Below, piece after piece: positions 16,440-25,692 of a stretch of 56,681 nt of DNA. The stretch is taken from contig NZ_BMTL01000047.1 in assembly GCF_014649655.1 (NCBI RefSeq), positions 1 to 56,681 on the forward strand, written 5' to 3'. Origin of the DNA: Streptomyces humidus (GTDB taxonomy: Bacteria > Actinomycetota > Actinomycetes > Streptomycetales > Streptomycetaceae). The notes beneath the pieces are model-generated. The model searched no databases. It was given only the letters and a program-made list of their open reading frames with translations, and was not told the DNA's origin. How positions within the stretch are numbered: position 1 is the stretch's first letter; each line of letters begins with the position of its first letter. The translations under genes were made by a program, and so were the position numbers.

Positions 16440-17363
16440 ATGCCGAATTTGCCCGATGTCGTGCTGTGGTCGATACCCGCCTTCGTGCTGCTCACCGTGG
16501 TCGAGGTGATCAGCGTCCGGCTTCACCCCGCCGACGAGGGCGCCGCCGCCGGATACGAGACGAAGGACGCCGTGACGAGCGTCGGCATGGGGCTCGGGAG
16601 CCTCGTCTTCGACTTCGTCTGGAAGATCCCGATCGTCGCGGTCTACACGGCGGTCTACGAACTCACGCCGCTGCGGGTGCCCGTCCTGTGGGCGACGCTC
16701 CCGCTGATGCTGCTGGCGCAGGACTTCTTCTACTACTGGTCCCACCGCGGCCACCACGTCGTCCGCGTCCTGTGGGCCTGCCACGTCGTCCACCACTCCA
16801 GCGAGAAGTTCAACCTCACCACCGCCCTGCGCCAGCCCTGGACATCGCTGACCGTCTGGCCGTTCTACGTCCCGCTCGTCGCGGTGGGCGTCCACCCGGC
16901 CGCGCTCGCGTTCTGCTCGTCGGCCAACCTCGTCTACCAGTTCTGGATCCACACCGAGCGGATCGACCGGATGCCACGGTGGTTCGAGTTCGTGTTCAAC
17001 ACGCCCTCCCACCATCGCGTCCACCATGCCTCCCAGGGCGGCTATCTGGACCGCAACTTCGGCGGCATCCTCATCGTCTGGGACCGGCTCTTCGGCTCGT
17101 TCGTCCCGGAGGTCGACCGGCCCGTCTACGGGTTGACGAAGAACATCAACACGTTCAACCCGATCAAGGTGGCCACTCATGAATACGTCGCGATCGTCAA
17201 GGACGTGAGGGCGGCGTCCGGCTGGCGCGAGCGGGCGGGACGCGTCTTCCGCGGGCCGGGGTGGCAGCCCGCGTCCGCGGTGCCCGGCCCCGCCTCCAAC
17301 GCGGCCCCGGCCGCTGAGACCACGGCCGCCGAGACCAAGGCTGAGGAGACCACGGCCGCGTGA
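16440..17363 (+). CDS. sterol desaturase/fatty acid hydroxylase family protein
   Basis: 307-residue membrane-bound di-iron oxygenase. Histidine clusters: HRGHH (102-106), HVVHH (115-119) and HRVHH (about 200), spaced as in the family. Four or so membrane helices; the C-terminal 50 residues are Ala/Glu/Thr-rich and disordered (AETTAAETKAEETTAA). Likely hydroxylates or desaturates a membrane lipid; the substrate cannot be read. The stop overlaps the YhhN gene start by 4 bp, so the two are coupled; both would act on membrane lipids. Confidence 0.9.
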   Translation: MPNLPDVVLWSIPAFVLLTVVEVISVRLHPADEGAAAGYETKDAVTSVGMGLGSLVFDFVWKIPIVAVYTAVYELTPLRVPVLWATLPLMLLAQDFFYYWSHRGHHVVRVLWACHVVHHSSEKFNLTTALRQPWTSLTVWPFYVPLVAVGVHPAALAFCSSANLVYQFWIHTERIDRMPRWFEFVFNTPSHHRVHHASQGGYLDRNFGGILIVWDRLFGSFVPEVDRPVYGLTKNINTFNPIKVATHEYVAIVKDVRAASGWRERAGRVFRGPGWQPASAVPGPASNAAPAAETTAAETKAEETTAA

Positions 17364-18031
17364 CCCGCTCCCGCGTCCTCCTCGCCCTGTGCGCGCTCGC
17401 CGCCGCCGTCGACCTGCTCAGCCTCGCGGTCGGCTTCGGCCCCGGGCATGCCCTCGCCAAGCCGCTGCTCATGCCCCTGCTCGCCGCCTGGGCCGCCCCG
17501 CACGGGGCGCCCAGGCTCCTTCTGGCCGCCCTCGCGTGCGGCTGGGCCGGCGACACCCTGCTGCTCTTCGACGCCGACCCCGCCTTCCTCGGCGGCATGG
17601 CGTGCTTCGCCGCCGGCCACGTCTGCTACCTCGTGCTGTTCGCCCGCGTCGGCCGTCCCCACGCGCGGGCCGCCGTGCTCGCCCCCTGCTACGCCGTCGT
17701 CCTGGTCGCCACCGTCGTCCTGCTGTGGCCCGGTCTTCCCCAGGAGCTGCGTCCGCCCGTCGCCATGTACAGCGCCCTGCTCACGGCCATGGCCTGCACC
17801 GCCGCCGTCGGACTCGGCCCCGTCGCCGGCGCCGGCGGCCTGCTGTTCCTGCTCTCCGACACTCTCATCGCCGGCGGCGTGGCCCACTGGCCGCAGCCCC
17901 CGCGCCCCGACCTGTGGATCATGCTCACGTACCTCGCCGCACAGTTCCTGCTGGTCCGCGGCGTCCTCGACGCCGTCGACGGGCGGCCGTCAACTCCTGA
18001 CGGGCAGCGGCAGGGCTGTCAGCAGCCCTGA
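17360..18031 (+). CDS. YhhN/TMEM86 family lysoplasmalogenase-like protein
   Basis: 223 residues, eight or so hydrophobic helices. Conserved family signatures: KPLLMPLL in helix 2 and GWAGDTLLLF in helix 3, with later LLFLLSDTLIA. The family hydrolyses the vinyl-ether bond of lysoplasmalogens; streptomycetes are not known plasmalogen producers, so the real substrate may be another lysolipid. GTG 17360 overlaps the preceding stop. Its 3' end overlaps the convergent CopD gene by 42 bp. Confidence 0.9.
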   Translation: MTRSRVLLALCALAAAVDLLSLAVGFGPGHALAKPLLMPLLAAWAAPHGAPRLLLAALACGWAGDTLLLFDADPAFLGGMACFAAGHVCYLVLFARVGRPHARAAVLAPCYAVVLVATVVLLWPGLPQELRPPVAMYSALLTAMACTAAVGLGPVAGAGGLLFLLSDTLIAGGVAHWPQPPRPDLWIMLTYLAAQFLLVRGVLDAVDGRPSTPDGQRQGCQQP

Positions 18032-18946
18032 GACCGCCACCGCCGCACCCAGCGCGACGATCTCCACGCGCGCGGGAGTGCAGGCGGTCAGCGGGTCGGG
18101 AGACCGCCGCAGCCGCGTCCGCGCCCACAGGGCGAGCAGGGCGGCCGCGCCGACCACCAGCATCTTGGCGAGCAGCACGCGCCCGTAAGCCGTCGTGGTC
18201 AGCAGGCCGAGCACCGCGCCCGACGGCATCCGGCGCAGTGAGCTGAACAGCCCGGTCGCGGCGACCGCCGCGACCAGCACGGCCGCCACGCGCGCGTACA
18301 GGCCGAGCAGCGCTGCGCCCGCCTCGGCCCCGTCCCACCGGCGCAACGTGCGCAACACGGCCAGCAGACCGCCCGCCCACAACGCCGAGCACATCAGATG
18401 CACGGCGGTCGAAGCTGATCCGACCAGGGGCGCGTGCTCGGTCGGCGGGTGGGCGCGCAGCGCCTCTGCCAGGACCACCGCCGCCAGCGGCCACGCCTGA
18501 CGGCTCGGCCGGCGGGAGAGCGCGCAGAGCCCGGCCACCGCGAACGCGATCGCCTCCACGAGCGCGAGGACGCCGGTCCGTGAGCCGTGGCCGTGCGGCG
18601 CCAGCTCCCCGGTGGCCGCCGCGGCCGCGAACCCCACGACGGCCGCATACGGCGCCCAGCCGCCGGGCCGGGCGAGCGGGGCGTTCGGCACCCGTCGGGC
18701 GAGGCCGGTCACGAGCAGCTCGCCGGCCTGCACGCACAGGGCCGCGAACAGCGCCGCCCGCAGCAGTGCGACCGCACCGGAGTCCGACGCGGTGCTCTGC
18801 CCGGTGCCGTGGGCGGCGACGGGCGGCCCGAGGAGCGGGACCAGTGCCCAGAGCCCGGCCAGGACGAGCAGGGCCACCGCCCGGCCGGGGCCGGGGCCGG
18901 TGCGGGGCGCGGAGTCGGTTGCTCGGGTCGGGCGTATGAGGGCCAT
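17990..18946 (-). CDS. CopD family copper-resistance membrane protein
   Basis: 318 residues, about eight to nine membrane helices. CopD features: STAVHLMCSALWAGGLLAVL (His/Trp of helix 5), a later RVAAVLVAAVAATGLFSSLRR and YGRVLLAKMLVVGAAALLALWARTRL. No CopC domain is fused. Predicted role is copper transport or uptake across the membrane. ATG 18946 begins MALIRPTR; a longer frame to 18982 is less likely. The last 42 bp are shared, antisense, with the YhhN gene. Confidence 0.85.
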   Translation of the reverse strand: MALIRPTRATDSAPRTGPGPGRAVALLVLAGLWALVPLLGPPVAAHGTGQSTASDSGAVALLRAALFAALCVQAGELLVTGLARRVPNAPLARPGGWAPYAAVVGFAAAAATGELAPHGHGSRTGVLALVEAIAFAVAGLCALSRRPSRQAWPLAAVVLAEALRAHPPTEHAPLVGSASTAVHLMCSALWAGGLLAVLRTLRRWDGAEAGAALLGLYARVAAVLVAAVAATGLFSSLRRMPSGAVLGLLTTTAYGRVLLAKMLVVGAAALLALWARTRLRRSPDPLTACTPARVEIVALGAAVAVSGLLTALPLPVRS

Positions 18947-19063
18947 GCCAGGATCTTCACCATGCACCGCGAAGCGGGGCAACTCGTATCCAAGCGGGTC
19001 GAGGTGGGACGCCCGGCCGGTTCGTGGCGGACTGTCCGGCCTCCGGGCCGAACCCCGGCGGGC

Positions 19064-20542
19064 TCAGAGCCACTGCGCCGGATCCGCGCCCCAGAGTCCG
19101 GGCGGGCACGCCCAGTCGTGTGGCCCGCCGTCGAACGACACCGGCGGCAGGGCGTACCGCAGCCGCCCGATCGGACTCTCGGCCTCCCCCAGCCAGGACT
19201 CCGGGCCGACCCGGCCGCCCCCGTCCCGCTCGCCGTACCCCTCTCCGCTCCCCTCGTCGTGTCCGCTCTCCTCGCCCTGTCCGCGGGCGTCCCCGGCGAC
19301 CGGCGGTTCCCCCTTGACCGTCCCTTTTCCCTCCACTTCGCCCATCCGGGCGCCCTCGGTCAGCCAGGCCGCCGTCCGCGCCAGCGCCAGCCGGACGAAC
19401 CGGCTGCCGCCTTCGTGCGACTGCTCGGTCAGCGCGCGCAGGACGGCGGCGGCCAGCAGATAGCCCGTGCCGTGGTCCAGGGCCTGCGCCGGCAGTGCGC
19501 CGGGCCGCTCGGCCGAGCCCTCCGTCGCGGCGATGCCGGTGGCCGCCTGCACCAGGCTGTCGAACCCGCGACGCGCGGCCCACGGCCCGTACGCGCCCCA
19601 GGCCGAGACCTGCGCCACCACGAGTCCGGGCCGGCGCTCGGCCAGTGCCTCGGGGGAGAGCCCGAACCGGTCCAGCGCGCCCGGCCGGTAGCCGGTGACC
19701 ACCACGTCCGCCGCCGCGAGCAACTCCTCGAAGGCGCGCCGGTCGGCCGCCAGGTCCAGCAGCGCCGAACGCTTGCCGAAACCCGTGTCCGCGTGCTGGT
19801 CGACGAGTTCGGGCAGGTGGGGAGCGTCGATGCGCAGGACGTCCGCGCCCAGCAGGGCCAGGGTGCGGGTGGCGACCGGTCCGGCGAGGACGCGGGTCAG
19901 GTCCAGGACGCGCAGCCCCGCGGCGGGCAGCAGGGGAGCGCCGTCGAGCGGCGCGAAGGCACGCGCGCGTGCCCCGTCGAGACGGCCGCGCTCGACCAGG
20001 GGGCGGGCGGCGATCGCGACGGCCTGGGCGTGCGCCGCCCACTCACCGAGCGTGCGCAGGGCGACCGCGAGCCCGCCGGCCGCGTACACCGCCTCCTCCA
20101 CGTCCAGGGCGGCGCGCCCGGTGAGCGACCTCTCCACGGCGGCCGGACCGGAGTCCGCGGGCAGGCGCAGCGCACGGAGCAACCGCTCGCGGTGGTGGGG
20201 GTAGTTGGCGTGGGTCCGCACCCAGCCGTCGGACGTCCGCCAGAACCGCGAGAGCGGGGCGAACAGGACGGGCGCCCGTCCGTCGACGAGCAGCCGCCGC
20301 TCGCTGACGAACGCGGTGGCCACCGCGCCGTCGTCCACCCGCACCGCGGGCGTCCGGGCGCGACCGGTCCGGCACGCCCCCAGCTCGGCGGCGGCCAGGG
20401 CGCATGCGCCGACACAGGCCCGCGCCAGATCCCGCACGGGGAGGCGCGCGGACAGGACGTCCTCACGGACGACGGCCGTCACGCCTGCGAGGAGGGCCGG
20501 ATCGCCGCCGAGCGCCGACCAGGCGAACTTGATGTCAGTCAT
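19064..20542 (-). CDS. CaiB/BaiF family CoA transferase
   Basis: 492-residue class III CoA transferase, built as a doubled or inserted version. The N-terminal 210 residues resemble a degenerate CaiB half (FWRTSDGWVRTHANYPHHRERLL). The canonical part begins at GLRVLDLTRVLAGPVATRTLALLGADVLRID, then VVVTGYRPGALDRFGLS and VVAQVSAWG. The expected catalytic Asp follows LALLGADVLRID or falls in the next segment; I could not place it securely. A Glu/Gly-rich low-complexity insert lies at about 400-440. ATG 20542 sits 18 bp from a perfect TTGATT-C-AATCAA palindrome, a likely repressor site. Confidence 0.87.
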   Translation of the reverse strand: MTDIKFAWSALGGDPALLAGVTAVVREDVLSARLPVRDLARACVGACALAAAELGACRTGRARTPAVRVDDGAVATAFVSERRLLVDGRAPVLFAPLSRFWRTSDGWVRTHANYPHHRERLLRALRLPADSGPAAVERSLTGRAALDVEEAVYAAGGLAVALRTLGEWAAHAQAVAIAARPLVERGRLDGARARAFAPLDGAPLLPAAGLRVLDLTRVLAGPVATRTLALLGADVLRIDAPHLPELVDQHADTGFGKRSALLDLAADRRAFEELLAAADVVVTGYRPGALDRFGLSPEALAERRPGLVVAQVSAWGAYGPWAARRGFDSLVQAATGIAATEGSAERPGALPAQALDHGTGYLLAAAVLRALTEQSHEGGSRFVRLALARTAAWLTEGARMGEVEGKGTVKGEPPVAGDARGQGEESGHDEGSGEGYGERDGGGRVGPESWLGEAESPIGRLRYALPPVSFDGGPHDWACPPGLWGADPAQWL

Positions 20543-20559
20543 GACTGCATGATGCTGTA

Positions 20560-20572
20560 TTGATTCAATCAA
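20560..20572. promoter_or_regulatory. palindromic operator candidate of the CoA transferase gene
   Basis: TTGATT-C-AATCAA is a perfect 6-1-6 palindrome of A/T-rich sequence in a very GC-rich context, 18 bp before the CoA transferase start. TetR- or MarR-type repressors bind such sites. No regulator gene adjoins it, so the regulator would act in trans. Confidence 0.6.
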
Positions 20573-20634
20573 CATATGTAGGGACGGAGGCGGCGGGAGG
20601 CGGACGCCCCAGGAGATGCCACCGCACGCGTCAA

Positions 20635-20660
20635 GGGCCGGGCGGTAGTCCGCCCGGCCC
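20635..20660 (-). terminator. terminator hairpin of the subtilase gene
   Basis: GGGCCGGGCGG (20635-20645) and CCGCCCGGCCC (20650-20660) form a perfect 11-bp stem with a TAGT loop. It lies 45 bp beyond the subtilase stop. A second hairpin, CCGCCCG-CTC-CGGGCGG (20687-20703), directly abuts the stop codon. Confidence 0.75.
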
Positions 20661-20704
20661 TCGAATCGCTGACCGTTCGCCGGTCGTCCGCCCGCTCCGG
20701 GCGG

Positions 20705-22237
20705 CTACTTCACGGCGCGCAGCGCGTTCACGACGCCGAAGCCGAAGAAGCCGTTGAGTCGCTTGCCGCCCACGCACGTGGCGTCCACGACGCCGTTGCC
20801 GTCGCCGTCGTACGGCTCGGTCGGGCAGCTCGTCGCGTCGGCCTGCAGCTTGAGCAGCGCCTGCAACTGGGCCGGGCTCGCGTGCGGGTGCGTCGACTTC
20901 AGCAGCGCGGCGACGCCGGCCACGTGCGGGGACGCCATCGAGGTGCCCTGCAGGAAGCCGTACGCGTTGTTCGGCAGCGTCGACAGGATGCGGCCGTTGG
21001 CCGACGGCGTGTCCGGGATCTGGTACTTGTCGCCGCCCGGCGCCGCGACGTCGACGACGCCCAGGCCGTAGCTGGAGTAGTACGACTTGGTGCCCTTGAC
21101 GCCCGTCGCGCTCACCGTGACGACGCCCGGCAGCTGGGTCGGGACGTCGAAGCACTCGTGCGGGTCGACCGTACGCGTCACCGGCGTGGAGTCGTCGGGG
21201 CTGGACGCGTCCTCGAGGGCGTCGGAGTCGAGGTCGTGGTTGGAGTTGCCCGCGGAGGCCACACTGAGCGTGCCCTTCTTCTGGGCGTACAGCTGGGCCC
21301 TGTTGACCGCGTCCACGATGGCCCGCTGGTCGGGGTCGTCCATGCAGTTGTACAGCCACGGGTCGACGTAGTAGCTGTTGTTCGTGATCTCGACGCCGTG
21401 GTCGGCGGCGAACACGAACGCGCAGACGACGTTCTCCGGGTAGAACAGGCCGTCCTTGGGGTCGCTCACCTTGATGCCGGCGACCTTCACCCCGGGCGCG
21501 ACGCCCGCCACGCCGATGCCGTTGCGGGCCGCGGCGATCTCACCGGCCACATGGGTGCCGTGGTAGTCCTCGGCCGGGTTGTACGGGCGCCACGCGCCGG
21601 GGGTGGTGTCGGCGACGCCGCCGACGCAGTTCGCCGACTGGGACGCCGAGAAGTTCGGCGCGAGGTCCGGGTGGGTGTCGTCGACGCCGGTGTCGATGAC
21701 GGCGACCGTCACCTTCTTGCTGCCGGGGTCGATCGCGGCGGCCTTGTCGGCCCCGATCGCCCGCAGGTCCCACTGGTCGGCCTCGAGCGGCTCGCTCTGG
21801 CCCGCCGCGTCGGAGGCCTTCTCGATCTTCGCGGCCTCCGCCCGGGAGAGGACCTGGGCCGCCCCCTCGTCGGTGGTCCCGGCGGCGCTCAGCGGCGCCG
21901 TACGGGTCGCGCCGGCCGACTGCACGCCGCGCACCGCGCGTATCTTCGGACCGAAGTCGGGGGCCGCCGAGTGGACGACGAGCACGCCGATCCTGTCGTA
22001 GGCCGCGACGACGGTGCCGCCGGCCTCCGCTATCGCCTTCTTCACCTTCCGGATCGTGCCGTGGTCGGCCTTCGTGTTGACGACGTACGCCAGCGTTCCG
22101 GCGTCGGTCGCCCGGGTGACGGACGTCGTGCCAGGGGCCGCGGAAGCCCCCGTCGGCAGGAAGCCGAGGGAGGCGGTCAGCGACAGTACGACGGGCACCG
22201 CGAGAGCGAGGCGGCGTCTGGAAGGCAGATGAGCCAT
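20705..22237 (-). CDS. secreted S8 family serine peptidase (subtilase)
   Basis: 510 residues. Signal peptide: MAHLPSRRR basic start, hydrophobic core, cleavage near ASA-AP (about 33). An inhibitor-I9-like propeptide (about 35-115, with VVNTKADHGTIRKVKKAI) precedes the catalytic domain. Triad: Asp182 in VAVIDTGVDD, His226 in YHGTHVAGE, Ser433 in GTSMASPHVAG; oxyanion Asn in NNSYY. An extracellular protease, probably used in nutrient release or development. ATG 22237 has GGAG 5 nt upstream. Paired Cys in the catalytic domain (NCVGG, VVCAF, NCMD, HECFD, near-C-terminal TSCP, TCVGG) suggest disulfides. Confidence 0.95.
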   Translation of the reverse strand: MAHLPSRRRLALAVPVVLSLTASLGFLPTGASAAPGTTSVTRATDAGTLAYVVNTKADHGTIRKVKKAIAEAGGTVVAAYDRIGVLVVHSAAPDFGPKIRAVRGVQSAGATRTAPLSAAGTTDEGAAQVLSRAEAAKIEKASDAAGQSEPLEADQWDLRAIGADKAAAIDPGSKKVTVAVIDTGVDDTHPDLAPNFSASQSANCVGGVADTTPGAWRPYNPAEDYHGTHVAGEIAAARNGIGVAGVAPGVKVAGIKVSDPKDGLFYPENVVCAFVFAADHGVEITNNSYYVDPWLYNCMDDPDQRAIVDAVNRAQLYAQKKGTLSVASAGNSNHDLDSDALEDASSPDDSTPVTRTVDPHECFDVPTQLPGVVTVSATGVKGTKSYYSSYGLGVVDVAAPGGDKYQIPDTPSANGRILSTLPNNAYGFLQGTSMASPHVAGVAALLKSTHPHASPAQLQALLKLQADATSCPTEPYDGDGNGVVDATCVGGKRLNGFFGFGVVNALRAVK

Positions 22238-22550
22238 GGGGTCTCCACATCATCCGGAAACGGGACCTGGCCCGGGCACAGGTGGCTGCCTGGGCAGGTA
22301 CATGACGGGTGGTGCTGGCCCGAAGCTATCTCCCTGACTCACCGGCCAGCAATGATTTCCCGGCGGCGATTTTGCCGACCCATGACCCTGAACGGCCCGA
22401 GCTCCCCGGCCACGACCGGCCGCAGACCACTTCGACAAACCCGCCCGACGCGTTGAACCCGTCCTCGTGCGGCCCCGTGACCTTGGGCAGGGAGCGAGAG
22501 GACACTCGCCTCCGTCGCCGTCCCACCCGCACCCGCAACGAGGAGACTCC
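22238..22550. other. intergenic region of divergent subtilase and DUF485 genes
   Basis: 313 bp with no supportable gene. It must contain both divergent promoters, but I see no convincing -35/-10 pair. The direct overlap of the long frames here is low-complexity shadow. The DUF485 Shine-Dalgarno (GAGGAG) lies at its right end. Confidence 0.5.
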
Positions 22551-22907
22551 GTGGCCACCGAGACACCGCCCCCCTCGAAATCCCCAGCCCAGCTCCCCTC
22601 CACCGAGGAGTTCGTCGCGGTGCAGGAGAGCGCGGAGTTCGGTGAACTGCGCGGCGCCTACCGGGGCTTCGCCTTCCCGCTGGCCTTCGCCTTCATCGCC
22701 TGGTACCTGCTGTACGTCCTGCTCTCCAACTACGCGGGCGACTTCATGGGCACCAAGCTCGTCGGCAACCTCAACGTGGCCCTCGCCCTGGGTCTCGCCC
22801 AGTTCCTCACCACCTTCCTCATCGCCTGGTGGTACGCGCGGACCGCGGCCGCCAAGTTCGACCCCAGGGCCGAGGCCATCAAGTCCCGGATGGAGGCGGG
22901 CGAATGA
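22551..22907 (+). CDS. DUF485 membrane protein, symporter partner
   Basis: 118 residues. Signature DUF485 sequence: SAEFGELRGAYRGFAFPLAFAF, two membrane helices (about 45-66 and 80-103), and a cytoplasmic end WWYARTAAAKFDPRAEAIK. In many bacteria (E. coli YjcH is the model) it is encoded immediately before the acetate/cation symporter, as here. GTG 22551 has GAGGAG just upstream. The stop overlaps the next start (ATGA). Confidence 0.93.
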   Translation: MATETPPPSKSPAQLPSTEEFVAVQESAEFGELRGAYRGFAFPLAFAFIAWYLLYVLLSNYAGDFMGTKLVGNLNVALALGLAQFLTTFLIAWWYARTAAAKFDPRAEAIKSRMEAGE

Positions 22908-24532
22908 GCCCCGCACAGCACACCGCCCTGCTCGCCGCCGGCGAGGCGAGCGAGCACCGCACACTGATCATCATCCTGTTCTCGGTGTTCGTGGCCGCGA
23001 CCCTCGTCATCACCGTCTGGGCCGGTCGGCAGACCAAGGACGCCGCCGACTTCTACGCCGGCGGCCGCCAGTTCACCGGCTTCCAGAACGGTCTCGCCGT
23101 CTCCGGCGACTACATGTCCGCCGCGTCGTTCCTGGGCATCGCGGGCGCCATCGCCCTCTTCGGCTACGACGGCTTCCTGTACTCCATCGGCTTCCTGGTG
23201 GCCTGGCTGGTCGCCCTGCTCCTGGTCGCCGAGCCGCTGCGCAACTCCGGCCGTTACACCATGGGCGACGTCCTGGCCTACCGCATGCGCCAGCGACCGG
23301 TCCGCACGGCCGCCGGCACCTCGACCATCGTCGTGTCGATCTTCTACCTGCTCGCCCAGATGGCGGGCGCGGGCGTCCTGGTCTCGCTCCTCCTCGGCAT
23401 CACCAGCGACGGCGGCAAGATCGGCATCGTGGCCCTGGTCGGCGTACTGATGATCGTCTACGTGACCATCGGCGGCATGAAGGGCACCACCTGGGTCCAG
23501 ATGGTCAAGGCGGTCCTGCTCATCGTCGGCGCCCTGCTGCTCACCTTCCTGGTCCTGCTGAAGTTCGACTTCAACGTCTCCGACCTGCTGGGCTCGGCCG
23601 CCGACAACAGCGGCAAGGGCGCGGCGTTCCTGGAGCCCGGCCTGAAGTACGGCGCCACCGGCACCACCAAGCTGGACTTCATCTCGCTCGGCATCGCCCT
23701 CGTCCTGGGCACCGCCGGCCTGCCGCACATCCTGATCCGCTTCTACACCGTTCCCACCGCCAAGGCCGCCCGCAAGTCGGTCCTGTGGGCCATCGGTCTG
23801 ATCGGCTCCTTCTACCTGATGACCCTCGCCCTCGGCTTCGGCGCCGCCGCGCTGATCAAGCCGGACGAGATCACCGCGTCCAACAAGGCGGGCAACACGG
23901 CGGCGCCCCTGCTCGCCCTCCATCTGGGCGGCGTCGACTCCAACTGGGGCGCCATCCTGCTCGCCACCATCTCGGCGGTCGCCTTCGCCACCATCCTCGC
24001 GGTCGTCGCCGGCCTCACCCTGGCCTCTTCCTCGTCCTTCGCCCACGACATCTACGCCAACGTCATCAAGAAGGGCACCGCCACCGAGAAGGAGGAGATG
24101 AGCGCGGCCCGGTACGCGACCGTAGGCATCGGCGCCGTCTCCATCCTCCTGGGCGCCCTCGCCCGCGACCTGAACGTCGCCGGCCTGGTCGCCCTGGCCT
24201 TCGCGGTCGCCGCCTCCGCCAACCTCCCGACGATCCTCTACAGCCTCTTCTGGAAGCGGTTCACCACGTCCGGAGCCCTGTGGTCGATCTACGGCGGCCT
24301 GGTCACGGCGGTCGGCCTGGTGCTGTTCTCGCCGGTCGTCTCGGGCAAGCCCTCCTCGATGTTCCCGGAAGTCGACTTCCACTGGTTCCCGCTGGAGAAC
24401 CCCGGCATCATCTCGATCCCGGTCGGCTTCCTGCTGGGCGTCGTCGGCACCCTGCTGTCGAAGGAGGAGCCCGACAAGGCCAAGTACGCCGAACTGGAGG
24501 TCCGCTCCCTGACCGGCACCGGAGCCCACTGA
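22904..24532 (+). CDS. cation/acetate-type sodium:solute symporter
   Basis: 542 residues, about 13 membrane helices, SSS family. Conserved features: DAADFYAGGRQFTGFQNGLAVSGDYMSAASFLG (family start), GGMKGTTWVQMVKAVLL, and GTAGLPHILIRFYTVP in the middle. Paired with DUF485, this is the ActP-like arrangement; acetate or another short carboxylate is the likely substrate. ATG 22904 overlaps the upstream stop. A strong hairpin follows at 24560. Confidence 0.93.
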   Translation: MSPAQHTALLAAGEASEHRTLIIILFSVFVAATLVITVWAGRQTKDAADFYAGGRQFTGFQNGLAVSGDYMSAASFLGIAGAIALFGYDGFLYSIGFLVAWLVALLLVAEPLRNSGRYTMGDVLAYRMRQRPVRTAAGTSTIVVSIFYLLAQMAGAGVLVSLLLGITSDGGKIGIVALVGVLMIVYVTIGGMKGTTWVQMVKAVLLIVGALLLTFLVLLKFDFNVSDLLGSAADNSGKGAAFLEPGLKYGATGTTKLDFISLGIALVLGTAGLPHILIRFYTVPTAKAARKSVLWAIGLIGSFYLMTLALGFGAAALIKPDEITASNKAGNTAAPLLALHLGGVDSNWGAILLATISAVAFATILAVVAGLTLASSSSFAHDIYANVIKKGTATEKEEMSAARYATVGIGAVSILLGALARDLNVAGLVALAFAVAASANLPTILYSLFWKRFTTSGALWSIYGGLVTAVGLVLFSPVVSGKPSSMFPEVDFHWFPLENPGIISIPVGFLLGVVGTLLSKEEPDKAKYAELEVRSLTGTGAH

Positions 24533-24559
24533 ACCACCGCTGACCGAGCCCCTTCACGC

Positions 24560-24589
24560 GGCCGCGTCGTAGATCCCTACGACGCGGCC
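24560..24589 (+). terminator. terminator hairpin after the symporter gene
   Basis: GGCCGCGTCGTAG (24560-24572) pairs perfectly with CTACGACGCGGCC (24577-24589) around an ATCC loop. It lies 28 bp after the symporter stop, before the moaA promoter region (candidate -10 TAGGCT at 24648-24653). Confidence 0.8.
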
Positions 24590-24702
24590 CCGCTCTGACG
24601 CCCAGGATCCTGTGAGACCGGCCCCTGTCGATGTCAGCGGCGTCACGTAGGCTCACAAGTGACGGCAGGGAACACGCGACCGCTACGAGGGAGGGGGCCC
24701 AC

Positions 24703-25692
24703 GTGCTCATCGACACCTACGGCCGAGTGGCCACCGACCTGAGGGTCTCGCTCACCGACCGGTGCAACCTGCGCTGTACCTACTGCATGCCCGAGGAAGG
24801 CCTGCAGTGGCTGGCGAAGCCCGACCTCCTCACGGACGACGAGATCGTCCGCCTGATCGGCATCGCGGTCACCGCCCTCGGCATCGAGGAGGTCCGCTTC
24901 ACGGGCGGCGAGCCCCTGTTGCGCCCGGGCCTGGTCGGCATCGTCGAGCGGGTCGCGGCCCTCGACCCCCGCCCCGTCACGTCGTTGACGACGAACGGCA
25001 TCGGTCTGCGCCGCACCGCCACGGCCCTGAAGGCGGCGGGCCTGGACCGGGTCAACGTCTCCCTCGACACCCTGCGCCCCGACGTCTTCAAGACCCTCAC
25101 CCGCCGGGACCGCCACAAGGACGTCCTCGAAGGCCTCGAAGCCGCCCGCGAGGCGGGCCTGACGCCGGTGAAGGTGAACACGGTCCTGATGCCGGGCCTG
25201 AACGAGGACGAAGCCCCGGACCTGCTGTCCTGGGCCGTCGACCACGACTACGAGCTGCGCTTCATCGAGCAGATGCCGCTGGACGCGCAGCACGGCTGGA
25301 AGCGCGAGGGCATGGTCACGGCCGGGGACATCCTGGCCTCCCTGCGCACCCGCTTCGACCTCACCCCCGAGGCCCAGGACGAGCGCGGCTCCGCCCCGGC
25401 CGAACGCTGGCTGGTGAACGGCGGGCCCCACCGCGTCGGTGTCATCGCCTCGGTCACCCGCCCGTTCTGCGCCGCCTGCGACCGCACCCGCCTCACGGCC
25501 GACGGCCAGGTCCGCACCTGCCTCTTCGCCCGCGAGGAGACCGACCTGAGGGCCGCCCTGCGCTCCGACGCCCCCGACGAGGAGATAGCCCGCATCTGGC
25601 GGCTGGCGATGTGGGGCAAGAAGGCCGGCTCGGGCCTGGACGACCCGAGCTTCCTGCAGCCGGACCGCCCGATGTCGGCGATCGGAGGCTAG
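24703..25692 (+). CDS. moaA: GTP 3',8-cyclase MoaA
   Basis: 329 residues, radical-SAM enzyme of molybdenum-cofactor synthesis; with MoaC it converts GTP into cyclic pyranopterin phosphate. The N-terminal cluster is CNLRCTYC (Cys21, 25, 28), SAM-binding FTGGEPLLRP follows, and the C-terminal GTP-binding cluster is CAACDRTRLTADGQVRTC. The chain ends in Gly-Gly, which is needed for activity in MoaA. GTG 24703 follows a GAGGGAGGGGG tract; the longer frame to 24631 is untranslated leader. No other moa genes are in the window. Confidence 0.97.
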   Translation: MLIDTYGRVATDLRVSLTDRCNLRCTYCMPEEGLQWLAKPDLLTDDEIVRLIGIAVTALGIEEVRFTGGEPLLRPGLVGIVERVAALDPRPVTSLTTNGIGLRRTATALKAAGLDRVNVSLDTLRPDVFKTLTRRDRHKDVLEGLEAAREAGLTPVKVNTVLMPGLNEDEAPDLLSWAVDHDYELRFIEQMPLDAQHGWKREGMVTAGDILASLRTRFDLTPEAQDERGSAPAERWLVNGGPHRVGVIASVTRPFCAACDRTRLTADGQVRTCLFAREETDLRAALRSDAPDEEIARIWRLAMWGKKAGSGLDDPSFLQPDRPMSAIGG

